Of a stretch of 64,000 bases of DNA, positions 32,333-39,174 are shown piece by piece. The notes under the pieces are model-generated. The model searched no databases, was not told the origin of the DNA, and was given only the letters and a program-made list of their open reading frames with translations. Every line of letters starts with the position of its first letter. Position 1 is the first letter of the stretch. Position numbers and translations under genes: made by a program. The stretch comes from Methanofollis fontis (GTDB taxonomy: Archaea; Halobacteriota; Methanomicrobia; Methanomicrobiales; Methanofollaceae): NCBI RefSeq assembly GCF_004297185.1, contig NZ_PGCL01000001.1, positions 496,001 through 560,000 of the forward strand, read 5' to 3'.

Positions 32333-33400
32333 TCACACAACAACGACCGGTTTGATCAGGTCGACCGGTTTCTCCTTCATCAGGAGCAGCGCTTCCTCGA
32401 CTTTGTCGAATCCCTTGAATGTGTGGGTGACCAGCGGCTTGAGGTCGAGTTTGCCGACTTCGACCAGGCTTGCGAGTTTCTCCATCCGCAATCTGCCTCC
32501 GGGCATCAGACCACAGTGGATGAACTTGTGGCTCATACCGCATCCCCACTCGACACGCGGCACGATGACATAGTCGCCTGAGCCCAGGTAGTTGACGTTG
32601 CCGACCTTTCCTCCGGGCTTGAGCATGCGGATTGCCTGGTCCATGGTCTCGACATTCCCGCCTGCGATACAGACCTTGTCAACACCCTTTCCGTCGGTCT
32701 TTTCCATGACCTGGTCGACGATATCGCCTTCTTTGTAGTTGATCGTGTCGGTGGCGCCGTAGCCCTTTGCCGCCTCGACGCAGTTTGGTCTGCTCCCGAC
32801 CGCCAGGATATGGGATGCACCCATGAGGTTTGCGCCTGCGACGGCCATCAGGCCGACCGGGCCGATGCCGATGCAGCAGACCGTGTCGCCCAGCTTCACG
32901 TCGGCGAGTTCTGCTGCATGGAAACCGGTCGGGACCATGTCGCAGAGCATGGTCGCCTCGGCGACGTCGATGGAGTCGGGAAGAAGTGCGAGGTTGCCGT
33001 CAGCTTCATTGACATGGAAGAGTTCTCCGAATACGCCGTCTTTGAAGTTGGAGAACTTCCAGCCTGCGAGCATTCCGCCGGAGTGCATGCCGAAACCGGC
33101 CTGGGCCTCGACGCTCATCCAGTCTGGGGTGATCGCAGGGACGATGACCCGGTCTCCCGGTTTGAAGTCCTTCACCATCGGACCGACTTCAACCACTTCT
33201 CCGACGGCCTCATGTCCGAGGATCATGTCGGTGCGCTCGCCGATCGCACCCTCCCAGACGGTGTGGATGTCGGAGGTGCATGGCGCCATGGCCAGCGGTT
33301 TTACCAGTGCGTCGCACGGTCCGCACTCCGGTGCCTCTTTTTTAACCCAGCCGATCTCTCCGATCCGCTTCATCGCCAGTCCTTTGATTTTCTTTGCCAT
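32333..33400 (-). CDS. NADP-dependent zinc secondary-alcohol dehydrogenase
   Basis: A 355-residue medium-chain dehydrogenase very like Thermoanaerobacter brockii TbADH along its whole length. The catalytic zinc ligands align as Cys41 (APCTSDIHTVWEGAIGER), His63 with Glu64 (LGHEAVGEVVEVG) and Asp154. The NADP-selecting residues of TbADH have equivalents in GSR (202-204) and Tyr222. Ethanol or 2-propanol are likely substrates. GGAGTGAT precedes the ATG. The promoter region holds a TATA box and two inverted repeats, and npdG follows on the same strand. Substrate choice is inference. Confidence 0.93.
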   Translation of the reverse strand: MAKKIKGLAMKRIGEIGWVKKEAPECGPCDALVKPLAMAPCTSDIHTVWEGAIGERTDMILGHEAVGEVVEVGPMVKDFKPGDRVIVPAITPDWMSVEAQAGFGMHSGGMLAGWKFSNFKDGVFGELFHVNEADGNLALLPDSIDVAEATMLCDMVPTGFHAAELADVKLGDTVCCIGIGPVGLMAVAGANLMGASHILAVGSRPNCVEAAKGYGATDTINYKEGDIVDQVMEKTDGKGVDKVCIAGGNVETMDQAIRMLKPGGKVGNVNYLGSGDYVIVPRVEWGCGMSHKFIHCGLMPGGRLRMEKLASLVEVGKLDLKPLVTHTFKGFDKVEEALLLMKEKPVDLIKPVVVV

Positions 33401-33421
33401 GATGTATCACTCCATTCTGGG

Positions 33422-33445
33422 CGACCGAAAAACGGCCGTCGGTCG
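33422..33445. promoter_or_regulatory. inverted repeat in the alcohol-dehydrogenase leader
   Basis: CGACCGA-N10-TCGGTCG with perfect 7-bp arms, at or just after the expected transcription start (about 25 bases from the TATA at 33462-33470). It could be an operator for a repressor or an mRNA hairpin. Confidence 0.45.
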
Positions 33446-33461
33446 GGCATATCGAAATCAG

Positions 33462-33470
33462 TATAAAAAT
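33462..33470 (-). promoter_or_regulatory. TATA box of the alcohol-dehydrogenase operon
   Basis: ATTTTTATA on the minus strand inside an AT-rich block in GC-rich surroundings, about 65 bases before the ATG at 33400. A 9-bp inverted pair, ATATCGAAA at 33449-33457 and TTTCGATAT at 33524-33532, brackets it. Confidence 0.6.
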
Positions 33471-33645
33471 ATTTTTTGCTCCCCGGGCGGCGGAATGGGC
33501 GTTTCATGTGCAAAAAGGCAATTTTTCGATATATTGCGGAATCTCCGTTATTAAAAGGGGTGCTGGAGAGTCTGCCGCACAACAATCTTCACGGTCCGTC
33601 TGCTGCAGGGGAGAAGGGGAGGGGGTTGTGGTGATGCATCCGGCC

Positions 33646-33933
33646 CTACGTCATTTTTCGGTACAGGTTGATATCGAGCGGTCCTGCAAAGAGCGGTCCC
33701 GTGCTGTCTACGAAGTGCTTGAAATGCTCACTTGCGTTGTGGAGATCGATCGCCTTCTGGTCCGCCCATGCCTCGACAAAGGTGAAGCCGTTTGAATCGT
33801 TCAGATCTGCATAGAGGTCATAGGAGATGTTTCCCCCCTCGTTTCTGCTTTTTTGGACCATACTCTGAGCAAGGTCGAGAAAGTCGTCAACTGATTCTGG
33901 TTTTACGTTGCATCTGGCTGTTATCAATAACAT
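33646..33933 (-). CDS. antibiotic-biosynthesis-monooxygenase (ABM) fold protein
   Basis: A 95-residue alpha/beta protein of the ABM dimeric barrel type (LLITARCNVKPESVDDFL, SYDLYADLNDSNGFTFVEAW, HNASEHFKHFV). Members are small monooxygenases or quinol-handling enzymes such as YgiN. AAGGAGAC precedes the ATG at 33933. It lies 245 bases upstream of the alcohol dehydrogenase on the same strand and opposite a TrmB regulator, so it may be part of the same response. Function unknown. Confidence 0.8.
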   Translation of the reverse strand: MLLITARCNVKPESVDDFLDLAQSMVQKSRNEGGNISYDLYADLNDSNGFTFVEAWADQKAIDLHNASEHFKHFVDSTGPLFAGPLDINLYRKMT

Positions 33934-34249
33934 GTTGTCTCCTTCCCGTGCCGTCTGGCATTCCCCGGATGTGTGTTTGGGGATTGATAAATCTATGCAG
34001 ATATCCATGTCCGCTTTTCGAGGAGCTCGACCGTCGGTGAAATCTGCAGGGAGGAGCGGGAGATTCCCGTCTTCAGACTGCATGGATCATCCTTCATCCG
34101 GGCACCATGCCGTCTCCAATCGATCCGTTTAGATGTGCACGTCGCTCTATTATGCAGTTCGACATGAATGTCGTGTTTTCCTGCCTCCGGGATCGGTCGG
34201 GAGGTCGTTCGAAATCCTCATGTATGAGCACCGGGAATGAACATTTTAT
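33934..34249. other. intergenic region between divergent ABM and TrmB genes
   Basis: 316 bases without a convincing gene. It should hold both divergent promoters. The only structure I see is an inverted repeat CGACAT-GA-ATGTCG at 34160-34173 and an ATTTTATAT run that ends at the regulator's start codon. Confidence 0.5.
34160..34173. promoter_or_regulatory. short inverted repeat upstream of the TrmB gene
   Basis: CGACAT-GA-ATGTCG, perfect 6-bp arms, 77 bases before the TrmB-type gene. A candidate operator for autoregulation; short enough that chance cannot be ruled out. Confidence 0.35.
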
Positions 34250-35017
34250 ATGGACCCTCCCACCCCGGTAAACGACGTTCTCTGCAGGCAGCTGATCGAA
34301 TGCGGGCTTCGGGAGTACGATGCAAAGATCTATGTTGCTTTGTTTGGACTGGGTCTGGCAAGTGCAACAGAACTGCATAAATTGACCGGGATCCCGAGAG
34401 GGCGGGTATATGAGACTCTCTCGTACCTGCAGGAGAAGCAGTTCATCACTGCGGCAGGGAAAAATCCGGTGATGTATAAAGTGGAGGACATTCACCGGAC
34501 ACTCTTTGCAGTTCAGGATGATATGATGTCCAGAATCAAAAAAATCTCGGAATGCTTGCATGAAATGGAGAGAATATATCATCCGGTCCGTTTTCTTCAG
34601 GGTCAGGTGCCGATCCTGACCGAGGGGGGCATCGAATACCAGTTCCGTCTGATGTGCAGACGTGCACGCTCGCAGATTGTGATCCTCTGCAATGATGCCG
34701 AGTTGCTGAAGCGATTTTCGGGCGATCTGCGGCGGGTGGAGAAGCAGGTGGACCTGTACGTGATTGTGTCGCGCCCAGAGATGGCAGCCGCGCTCCCCTT
34801 CCCCTGCTATATGGTGAACGAGACGGTGGATGAGAGTCTGTTTTCCCCGAAAGGTGCACACACCTCATATCCGATGCTCCTGCAGGTCTTTCTCGACATG
34901 CGCAATATGTTCATGATCGCCGATATCGACGGCCAGATGCACGGCTTCTATACGGATGACAATCTCTACAAGGAGTTTATTTCCAGGATGATCCTCCGGG
35001 ACATCCGAAAGATCTGA
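34250..35017 (+). CDS. TrmB-family transcriptional regulator
   Basis: A 255-residue protein. Residues about 10-75 form a winged helix of the TrmB type (LREYDAKIYVALFGLGLASATEL, IPRGRVYETLSYLQEKQFI), then a short coiled segment and a C-terminal PLD-like sensor domain (QIVILCNDAELLKRFS, VDLYVIVSRPEMA). TrmB regulators respond to sugars or other small molecules. It is divergent from the ABM and alcohol-dehydrogenase genes and is the best local candidate to control them, which is inference. An ATTTTATAT run abuts the ATG. Confidence 0.88.
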   Translation: MDPPTPVNDVLCRQLIECGLREYDAKIYVALFGLGLASATELHKLTGIPRGRVYETLSYLQEKQFITAAGKNPVMYKVEDIHRTLFAVQDDMMSRIKKISECLHEMERIYHPVRFLQGQVPILTEGGIEYQFRLMCRRARSQIVILCNDAELLKRFSGDLRRVEKQVDLYVIVSRPEMAAALPFPCYMVNETVDESLFSPKGAHTSYPMLLQVFLDMRNMFMIADIDGQMHGFYTDDNLYKEFISRMILRDIRKI

Positions 35018-35152
35018 AATGAGCGGGTCTCTTTCTTGAGGTGGCGCCAGGGGGATCGCAGGGGGCTCCTTCGCTTTATGGCCTCACCCGGATTCCCGCA
35101 CCGGCGACGAAAATCGGTAAATACCGGCACGATGCATGGGGGGTGATGCTCC

Positions 35153-35611
35153 ATGTCACCTGAGGAGAATAAGGCGCTTGTCCGCCGTTTTATCGATGCC
35201 TACAATACGCGGAACCTGGACCTCTTCGACGATCTGGTGGCCCCGGATTATATCGACCACACCCATCGGCAGGAAGGTCGCGAACCCTTTAAGACGCTCT
35301 TTTCACTGGCGTTCGAGGGTTTCCCTGACTGGCACGAACACATTGAGGACATGATCGCCGAGGGGGACCGGGTCTGGGTCTGCGTCCGGGCGACCGGGAC
35401 CCATTCCGGGGAATGGCATGTCTCCGGCGTCTCTCTCCCGCCCACCGGCAGGAGGGTGGTGATGAGGATGGTCTTCATCTGGTGCATCAAGGATGGAAGA
35501 CTCGCCGAGGGATGGGAGGTGGACAGCGAGGTGAATTTCCTGAAAACCATCGGTGTTATCGAATACACGGAGATCGGGAAGCGGATCTTTCCTGAGGATG
35601 CGGCGGCGTAG
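35153..35611 (+). CDS. SnoaL-like / ester-cyclase-type protein
   Basis: A 152-residue alpha+beta cone protein of the SnoaL/NTF2-like superfamily: ENKALVRRFIDAYNTRN, LVAPDYIDHTHRQ, FPDWHEHIEDMIAEGDRVWV and GRLAEGWEVDS. Members isomerise or cyclise small molecules, or only bind them. A GGGGGGTGAT lies before the ATG, and GGTAAATACC about 30 bases upstream may be part of the promoter. No partner genes are near, so a substrate cannot be proposed. Confidence 0.82.
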   Translation: MSPEENKALVRRFIDAYNTRNLDLFDDLVAPDYIDHTHRQEGREPFKTLFSLAFEGFPDWHEHIEDMIAEGDRVWVCVRATGTHSGEWHVSGVSLPPTGRRVVMRMVFIWCIKDGRLAEGWEVDSEVNFLKTIGVIEYTEIGKRIFPEDAAA

Positions 35612-35702
35612 GTCTTCCGGTGCGGGATCGGATGTCCCCGGCTTCCATTCCGGATCGATCCCCTGCTCCCGGCGTGTGGGGCCGGTACCCCCGGGCACGG
35701 AC

Positions 35703-36365
35703 CTATTTTCCCTCTCCGGCACGCCGGAAGAGGACCCCCAGCAGGGGAAACACCGCAAGGCTGAATCCGACGTAGCCCAGGATGCCGATGTTCCGGATGC
35801 CCATGTCGGCAAGCGGCACGCCGATGAGCCCGGCGAGGCTGAGTGCGCCGCCGGCGATCATCAGGTAGCGGACCGCCGTCTCCAGCCGCCCTCCCCTGAA
35901 GACCGGTGCGGCGAAGAGCATCGAGAGGGCGAAGAAGACGTCCCATGCGAGGATGTCCAGGGCATAGGCGACGGAGGGCCACTCGAAGGAAAAGAGGAGG
36001 GGGGCCCACGGGAAGCCGGCGGCCCCGATCTGGCGACTGACCGTGAGGATGACGAAGTGGACGCCGGAGGTGATGCCCGCCAGCAGGAGCATGCATGCAC
36101 ACGCCATGCCGGAATATGCCCTGGCGCCGGGGGAGGCGTAGGCATGGACCGCCACCATGACGGCGACCATCGACGGTGCCATCATGATGATGAGCACCTC
36201 CATGAGGGAGAAGTAGGGATCGCCGATCGGCTCCTCCGGCGACCCGAGAGAGAGGAGTCCAAGGGCCAGCGTAACGGCGTATGCGATCAGGAGGAGGAAC
36301 GCGGCCCAGGCTGCGGATGTGCCGAGCAGGCGGTGCTGCCTGGTGAACCTGTCGTGCACCATCAT
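35703..36365 (-). CDS. seven-helix membrane protein of unknown function
   Basis: A polytopic protein of about 220 residues with seven hydrophobic segments (for example AAWAAFLLLIAYAVTLALG, VLIIMMAPSMVAVMVAV, AVRYLMIAGGALSLAGLIG, GYVGFSLAVFPLLGVLF). No motif pointed to a transporter class. A charged N-terminus (MVHDRFTRQH) precedes the first helix. Starts at 36392, 36365 and 36362 are possible; 36365 is given as a compromise. The upstream region contains the truncated copy of the Imm-5-like gene start. Confidence 0.68.
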   Translation of the reverse strand: MMVHDRFTRQHRLLGTSAAWAAFLLLIAYAVTLALGLLSLGSPEEPIGDPYFSLMEVLIIMMAPSMVAVMVAVHAYASPGARAYSGMACACMLLLAGITSGVHFVILTVSRQIGAAGFPWAPLLFSFEWPSVAYALDILAWDVFFALSMLFAAPVFRGGRLETAVRYLMIAGGALSLAGLIGVPLADMGIRNIGILGYVGFSLAVFPLLGVLFRRAGEGK

Positions 36366-36386
36366 TCCGGTCCGTTCATGCTGCGG

Positions 36387-36482
36387 TGGCATGCCCTGTT
36401 CATGCGGCGGATCGAGAACAGCATATCGGGGCCGGGATTATAATATTTTGTGAAGAATAGTGGCAGGCCGGATCAGATGGCA
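36387..36482 (+). pseudogene. truncated copy of the Imm-5-like gene's promoter and first codons
   Basis: A direct repeat of 37893-37990. The first about 31 bases (GGCATGCCCTGTTC to GATCGAGAA) are identical, and the copy then runs through a TATA-like CATATC to a GTG start. After the GTG it reads VKNSGRPDQMA and stops, against VKKYSREDQMAMA in the intact gene. The rest of the gene is missing. It is a degraded 5' fragment, showing that the gene was once duplicated here. Confidence 0.7.
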
Positions 36483-36623
36483 TAGCGACCCGGGCGTCTT
36501 CCGGAGGGCCAGCGGGGGGGAGGGGGTTTTGGGGCTTGTATTGTGGTCCTCTCAAAAACTCTGTGATGGCAGAAAAATGGATTGCCCGATTATCCGGGGC
36601 TGACGGCCAACAGGGCCGCCGTA

Positions 36624-37433
36624 TCAATTATCTTCTGGTGCAAGGACGGAGTAGATCTCGGTGATCCCTTCCATCACCCTGAAACCCTTGCCCGTGATCA
36701 TATAGTCCCCCCTCTCGTGTTGCTGAATGATCATCCCGCCATCTGAGAGCTTCTGGAGGTGGAACAGGAGGTTGCCCCCGCGAAGGCCTGTCAGATTGGA
36801 AAGGAGAGAAAAACTCATGGACTGGCCGGAGACTGCTTTGAGTATTTCCAGGCGTTTGGGGTGGCAGAGGGGTTCGAGGATGTCATCGATAACAGACTCT
36901 GTCGGGATATTTGAGATGACCTGTTTTGTGTCCTTTTTTGTTTCATATATCCTCATGGACTGCATGAGGCTGACCTGTTTTTCGAAGAGGTCCGAGACTT
37001 CGGAGAAGCAGATGTCGCATTTATCATATGGCATCGCTTTTCGTAGATCTGTGATCTCGTCGCGCCTGCTGTCGATAGATTCGCCCTCCACCGGGGGCTG
37101 CCTGATGAGGGATGCGTTTTTTTGCAGCATATCCGTGAAAACGGCCCTGCACTGATCGAGGCGGTCGCATCTTTTGACCATGTTCTTTGAGAGTCCGGCC
37201 TCTGCATCGGCGATGAGGTGCTTTTCCAGGACGTCGGCATAGTCGCTCCTGACAAAGGCCAGAACGGACTCCAGGTGCTGCCTGTTGGAATCTTCAATAA
37301 ATGTCCTGATGTCCCTGTGGATCTCATCGAGTTTGACCCTGATATCGTCAATATCAGAATCGGGATGCTCATTCATAGTAGGAGGTGCATGTGCATCCTG
37401 CATAATGGTATCTGGAAAGACCTTCAGGGTCAT
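36624..37433 (-). CDS. winged-helix (ArsR-like) regulator with helical N-terminal domain
   Basis: A 269-residue protein. The N-terminal about 180 residues are helical with a Cys pair (CDICFSEVSDLF). The C-terminal about 85 residues are a winged helix (LEPLCHPKRLEILKAVSGQ, LLSNLTGLRGGNLLFHLQKL, GYMITGKGFRVM-like wing). It is probably a DNA-binding regulator; no target is evident. A TATA-like GAAATATACTTA lies on the minus strand near 37475-37487, which supports a start near 37433. Later in-frame ATGs (37403, 37376) lack ribosome-binding sites. Confidence 0.8.
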   Translation of the reverse strand: MTLKVFPDTIMQDAHAPPTMNEHPDSDIDDIRVKLDEIHRDIRTFIEDSNRQHLESVLAFVRSDYADVLEKHLIADAEAGLSKNMVKRCDRLDQCRAVFTDMLQKNASLIRQPPVEGESIDSRRDEITDLRKAMPYDKCDICFSEVSDLFEKQVSLMQSMRIYETKKDTKQVISNIPTESVIDDILEPLCHPKRLEILKAVSGQSMSFSLLSNLTGLRGGNLLFHLQKLSDGGMIIQQHERGDYMITGKGFRVMEGITEIYSVLAPEDN

Positions 37434-37571
37434 GTGAGTTACCTGGATGCACTTGGTATATTCTGGTGCCGATTAAGTATATTTCAATGACTGGACAATC
37501 TACTGGTGTGGTTCGATGCCCTCAAAAGGGCGTTCGGCCGTGCACGAAAAAACCAGAAAGGAGTGAGAAAA

Positions 37572-37811
37572 ATGAGCGTAAGAGATGAGATCCATTCCCA
37601 GATCGAAGGCGCACTTGCAGACGCAACGTTCCCGATACGCACGCCCGAAGACCTTCTTGCAGCGATGCCGGCCGGTGCGGATACCACATGCAGGTCCGGA
37701 GATGTTGAAGTGACCGCAGGTGAGGCGGGAGCGCTTCTTACACCCGGCGACTTCCCGTTCACCAGTGCAAAGCAGGTCGCCGATGTTCTCGTTGAGAGGG
37801 CGGGGCTCTAA
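37572..37811 (+). CDS. MTH865-family protein
   Basis: A 79-residue protein that matches Methanothermobacter MTH865 closely along its length: a VRDEIHSQIEGALADA-like start, FPIRTPEDLLAAMP, ADTTCRSGDVEV and TPGDFPFTSAKQVAD. MTH865 is a small helical protein of known structure but unknown function. GGAGTGAGAAAA precedes the ATG at 37572, which decides it against the longer frame. Confidence 0.9.
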   Translation: MSVRDEIHSQIEGALADATFPIRTPEDLLAAMPAGADTTCRSGDVEVTAGEAGALLTPGDFPFTSAKQVADVLVERAGL

Positions 37812-37892
37812 CCCCTCCACCTTTTCTGACGTTCATGCAGGGGTGCTGCCGGTCCCCGCCTCGAGTGCTTCTGTTTTTGACGGGATGCCGGG

Positions 37893-37990
37893 ATGGCATG
37901 CCCTGTTCATGCGGCGGATCGAGAAAACCATATCAGACCTCGATAATACTCCTGTGTGAAAAAATACAGCCGGGAGGACCAGATGGCGAT
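37893..37990 (+). repeat. intact member of the promoter/start direct repeat
   Basis: Matches 36387-36482 with an identical first segment of about 31 bases and looser similarity after it. Holds the TATA-like box (37929-37934) and GTG start of the Imm-5-like gene. Confidence 0.7.
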
Positions 37991-38432
37991 GGCGGCCTGG
38001 GCGGCGGACTGCGCCGAACGGGTGCTGCCGCACTTTGAGCGGGCGTATCCGGGGGACGATCGGCCGAGGAGCGCCATCGAGACGTGCCGGCGGTGGGTCA
38101 GGACAGGGGTATTCAGGATGGCCGAGATCCGCGGCTCCTCCCTTGCCGCCCATGCCGCCGCCCGGGAGGCGAAGGGCAATGACCCGGCCGTTTATGCCGC
38201 ACGTGCCGCCGGTCAGGCGGTGGCGACGGCGCATGTGCCTCAGCACGCCTATGGGGCGGCCTATTATGCCCTCAAGGCCGTGGCGGCCGCCGGGGGCGAC
38301 GCTGCCGGGGAACGCGATTGGCAATCGGAGCGTCTCCTGGCGGGGCTGCGGGAGGAGATCATGGGGAGGATCAGTGTGCAGAGGCGGGGGGAGGGGGTCG
38401 TTATTCGGCTGGATAAGGGGGAGGGGTTTTGA
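37956..38432 (+). CDS. Imm-5-like putative immunity protein
   Basis: A 158-residue, Ala-rich helical protein with the pattern REDQMAMAAWAADCAERVLP, RPRSAIETCRRWV, AAHAAAREA, AARAAGQAVATAHVPQHAYG, which fits the Imm-5-like family annotated as putative immunity proteins (identified from memory of the pattern). It starts at GTG, with TATA-like CATATC about 25 bases upstream, so a leaderless message is likely. No polymorphic toxin gene is next to it. A truncated copy of its promoter and first codons lies 1.5 kb upstream. Confidence 0.75.
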   Translation: MKKYSREDQMAMAAWAADCAERVLPHFERAYPGDDRPRSAIETCRRWVRTGVFRMAEIRGSSLAAHAAAREAKGNDPAVYAARAAGQAVATAHVPQHAYGAAYYALKAVAAAGGDAAGERDWQSERLLAGLREEIMGRISVQRRGEGVVIRLDKGEGF

Positions 38433-39174
38433 GGGCTGGATGATTGCTTCCGGCAGCCCCGAAATACATTATTATGAATAATGCATGTCCGTATCATCTG
38501 GATAGGGAATGAGAAACCGGGAGATGGATGCCTCTCACCGATGAACCCGAGACCGTTGAGCACCATTGCCTTGACGACATCTCCGTGAGTGAGATGATGC
38601 GGCCGTGTTTTTAGGAGTTGCACGGTCGATTACCGGGGCAATCTGGAGGTAGTCGTAGGTCCCGGTGACGATCCCGAGATGATCGATCGAGATGCTGGAG
38701 CCTTCGATGAAATCAGTAGAGGATGGCACATGTGGGGCTTGTAGCCCAAAGCACAAGGATCTTCTGGTCTGATCAATTCGGAGAGGTTCTCTGACTCATG
38801 TGGATGGTGGGAGCACTATAAGGGCCTGGAAAGAGAGGAGATCTTGGAGGGGGCTAAAAACTTTCGCTTCGATGGAGAGGTGCTATTTGAGATTTTAAAG
38901 ATGGTGGGACGAGAAATTTTTGAACACGTTATGGGTTGCCGGGAATGCAGGAGGGATGTCTTACGCCCCTTGAATCGTTTTAATGGTCATTTGTGGTCTC
39001 ATTCCTTGTTTTTTAGCTATTTTACTCGCATTAATAAGATTGTCGCCTTTTCCAGAGGGAATACTAAACTATACATTTTGATATACAATGACAAAATAGA
39101 TTTAATATCCTTCATCCGTTTCGCTCCGGTCCGAACATACGTCTTCTAACACTGTTTCAGAGAGGTAATCGATT
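38433..39174. other. 742-base gap with an IS remnant and an AT-rich promoter region
   Basis: No convincing intact gene. Bases 38525-38720 hold a transposase fragment. From about 38960 the GC content drops sharply and several TATA-like runs (ACTATACATTTT, GATATACA, ATTTAATAT near 39068-39110) lie before the giant surface-protein gene, of which one is probably its promoter. Confidence 0.55.
38525..38720 (-). mobile_element. N-terminal fragment of an IS1634-type (DUF4277) transposase, frameshifted
   Basis: Minus-strand frames give ISIDHLGIVTGTYDYLQIAPV and VIDRATPKNT, then after a one-base shift near CCTAAAAACACG a second frame gives KTRPHHLTHGDVVKAMVLNG and LGFIGERH. This is the start of a DUF4277/IS1634 transposase. 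The match ends near 38530 and the rest of the gene is absent. Not functional. Confidence 0.75.

Noticed and set aside
38844-39149. 101-codon frame in the AT-rich gap before the giant gene
   Set aside because: It runs through the probable promoter region, its second half is composed of AT-rich codons and no family or ribosome-binding site was seen.
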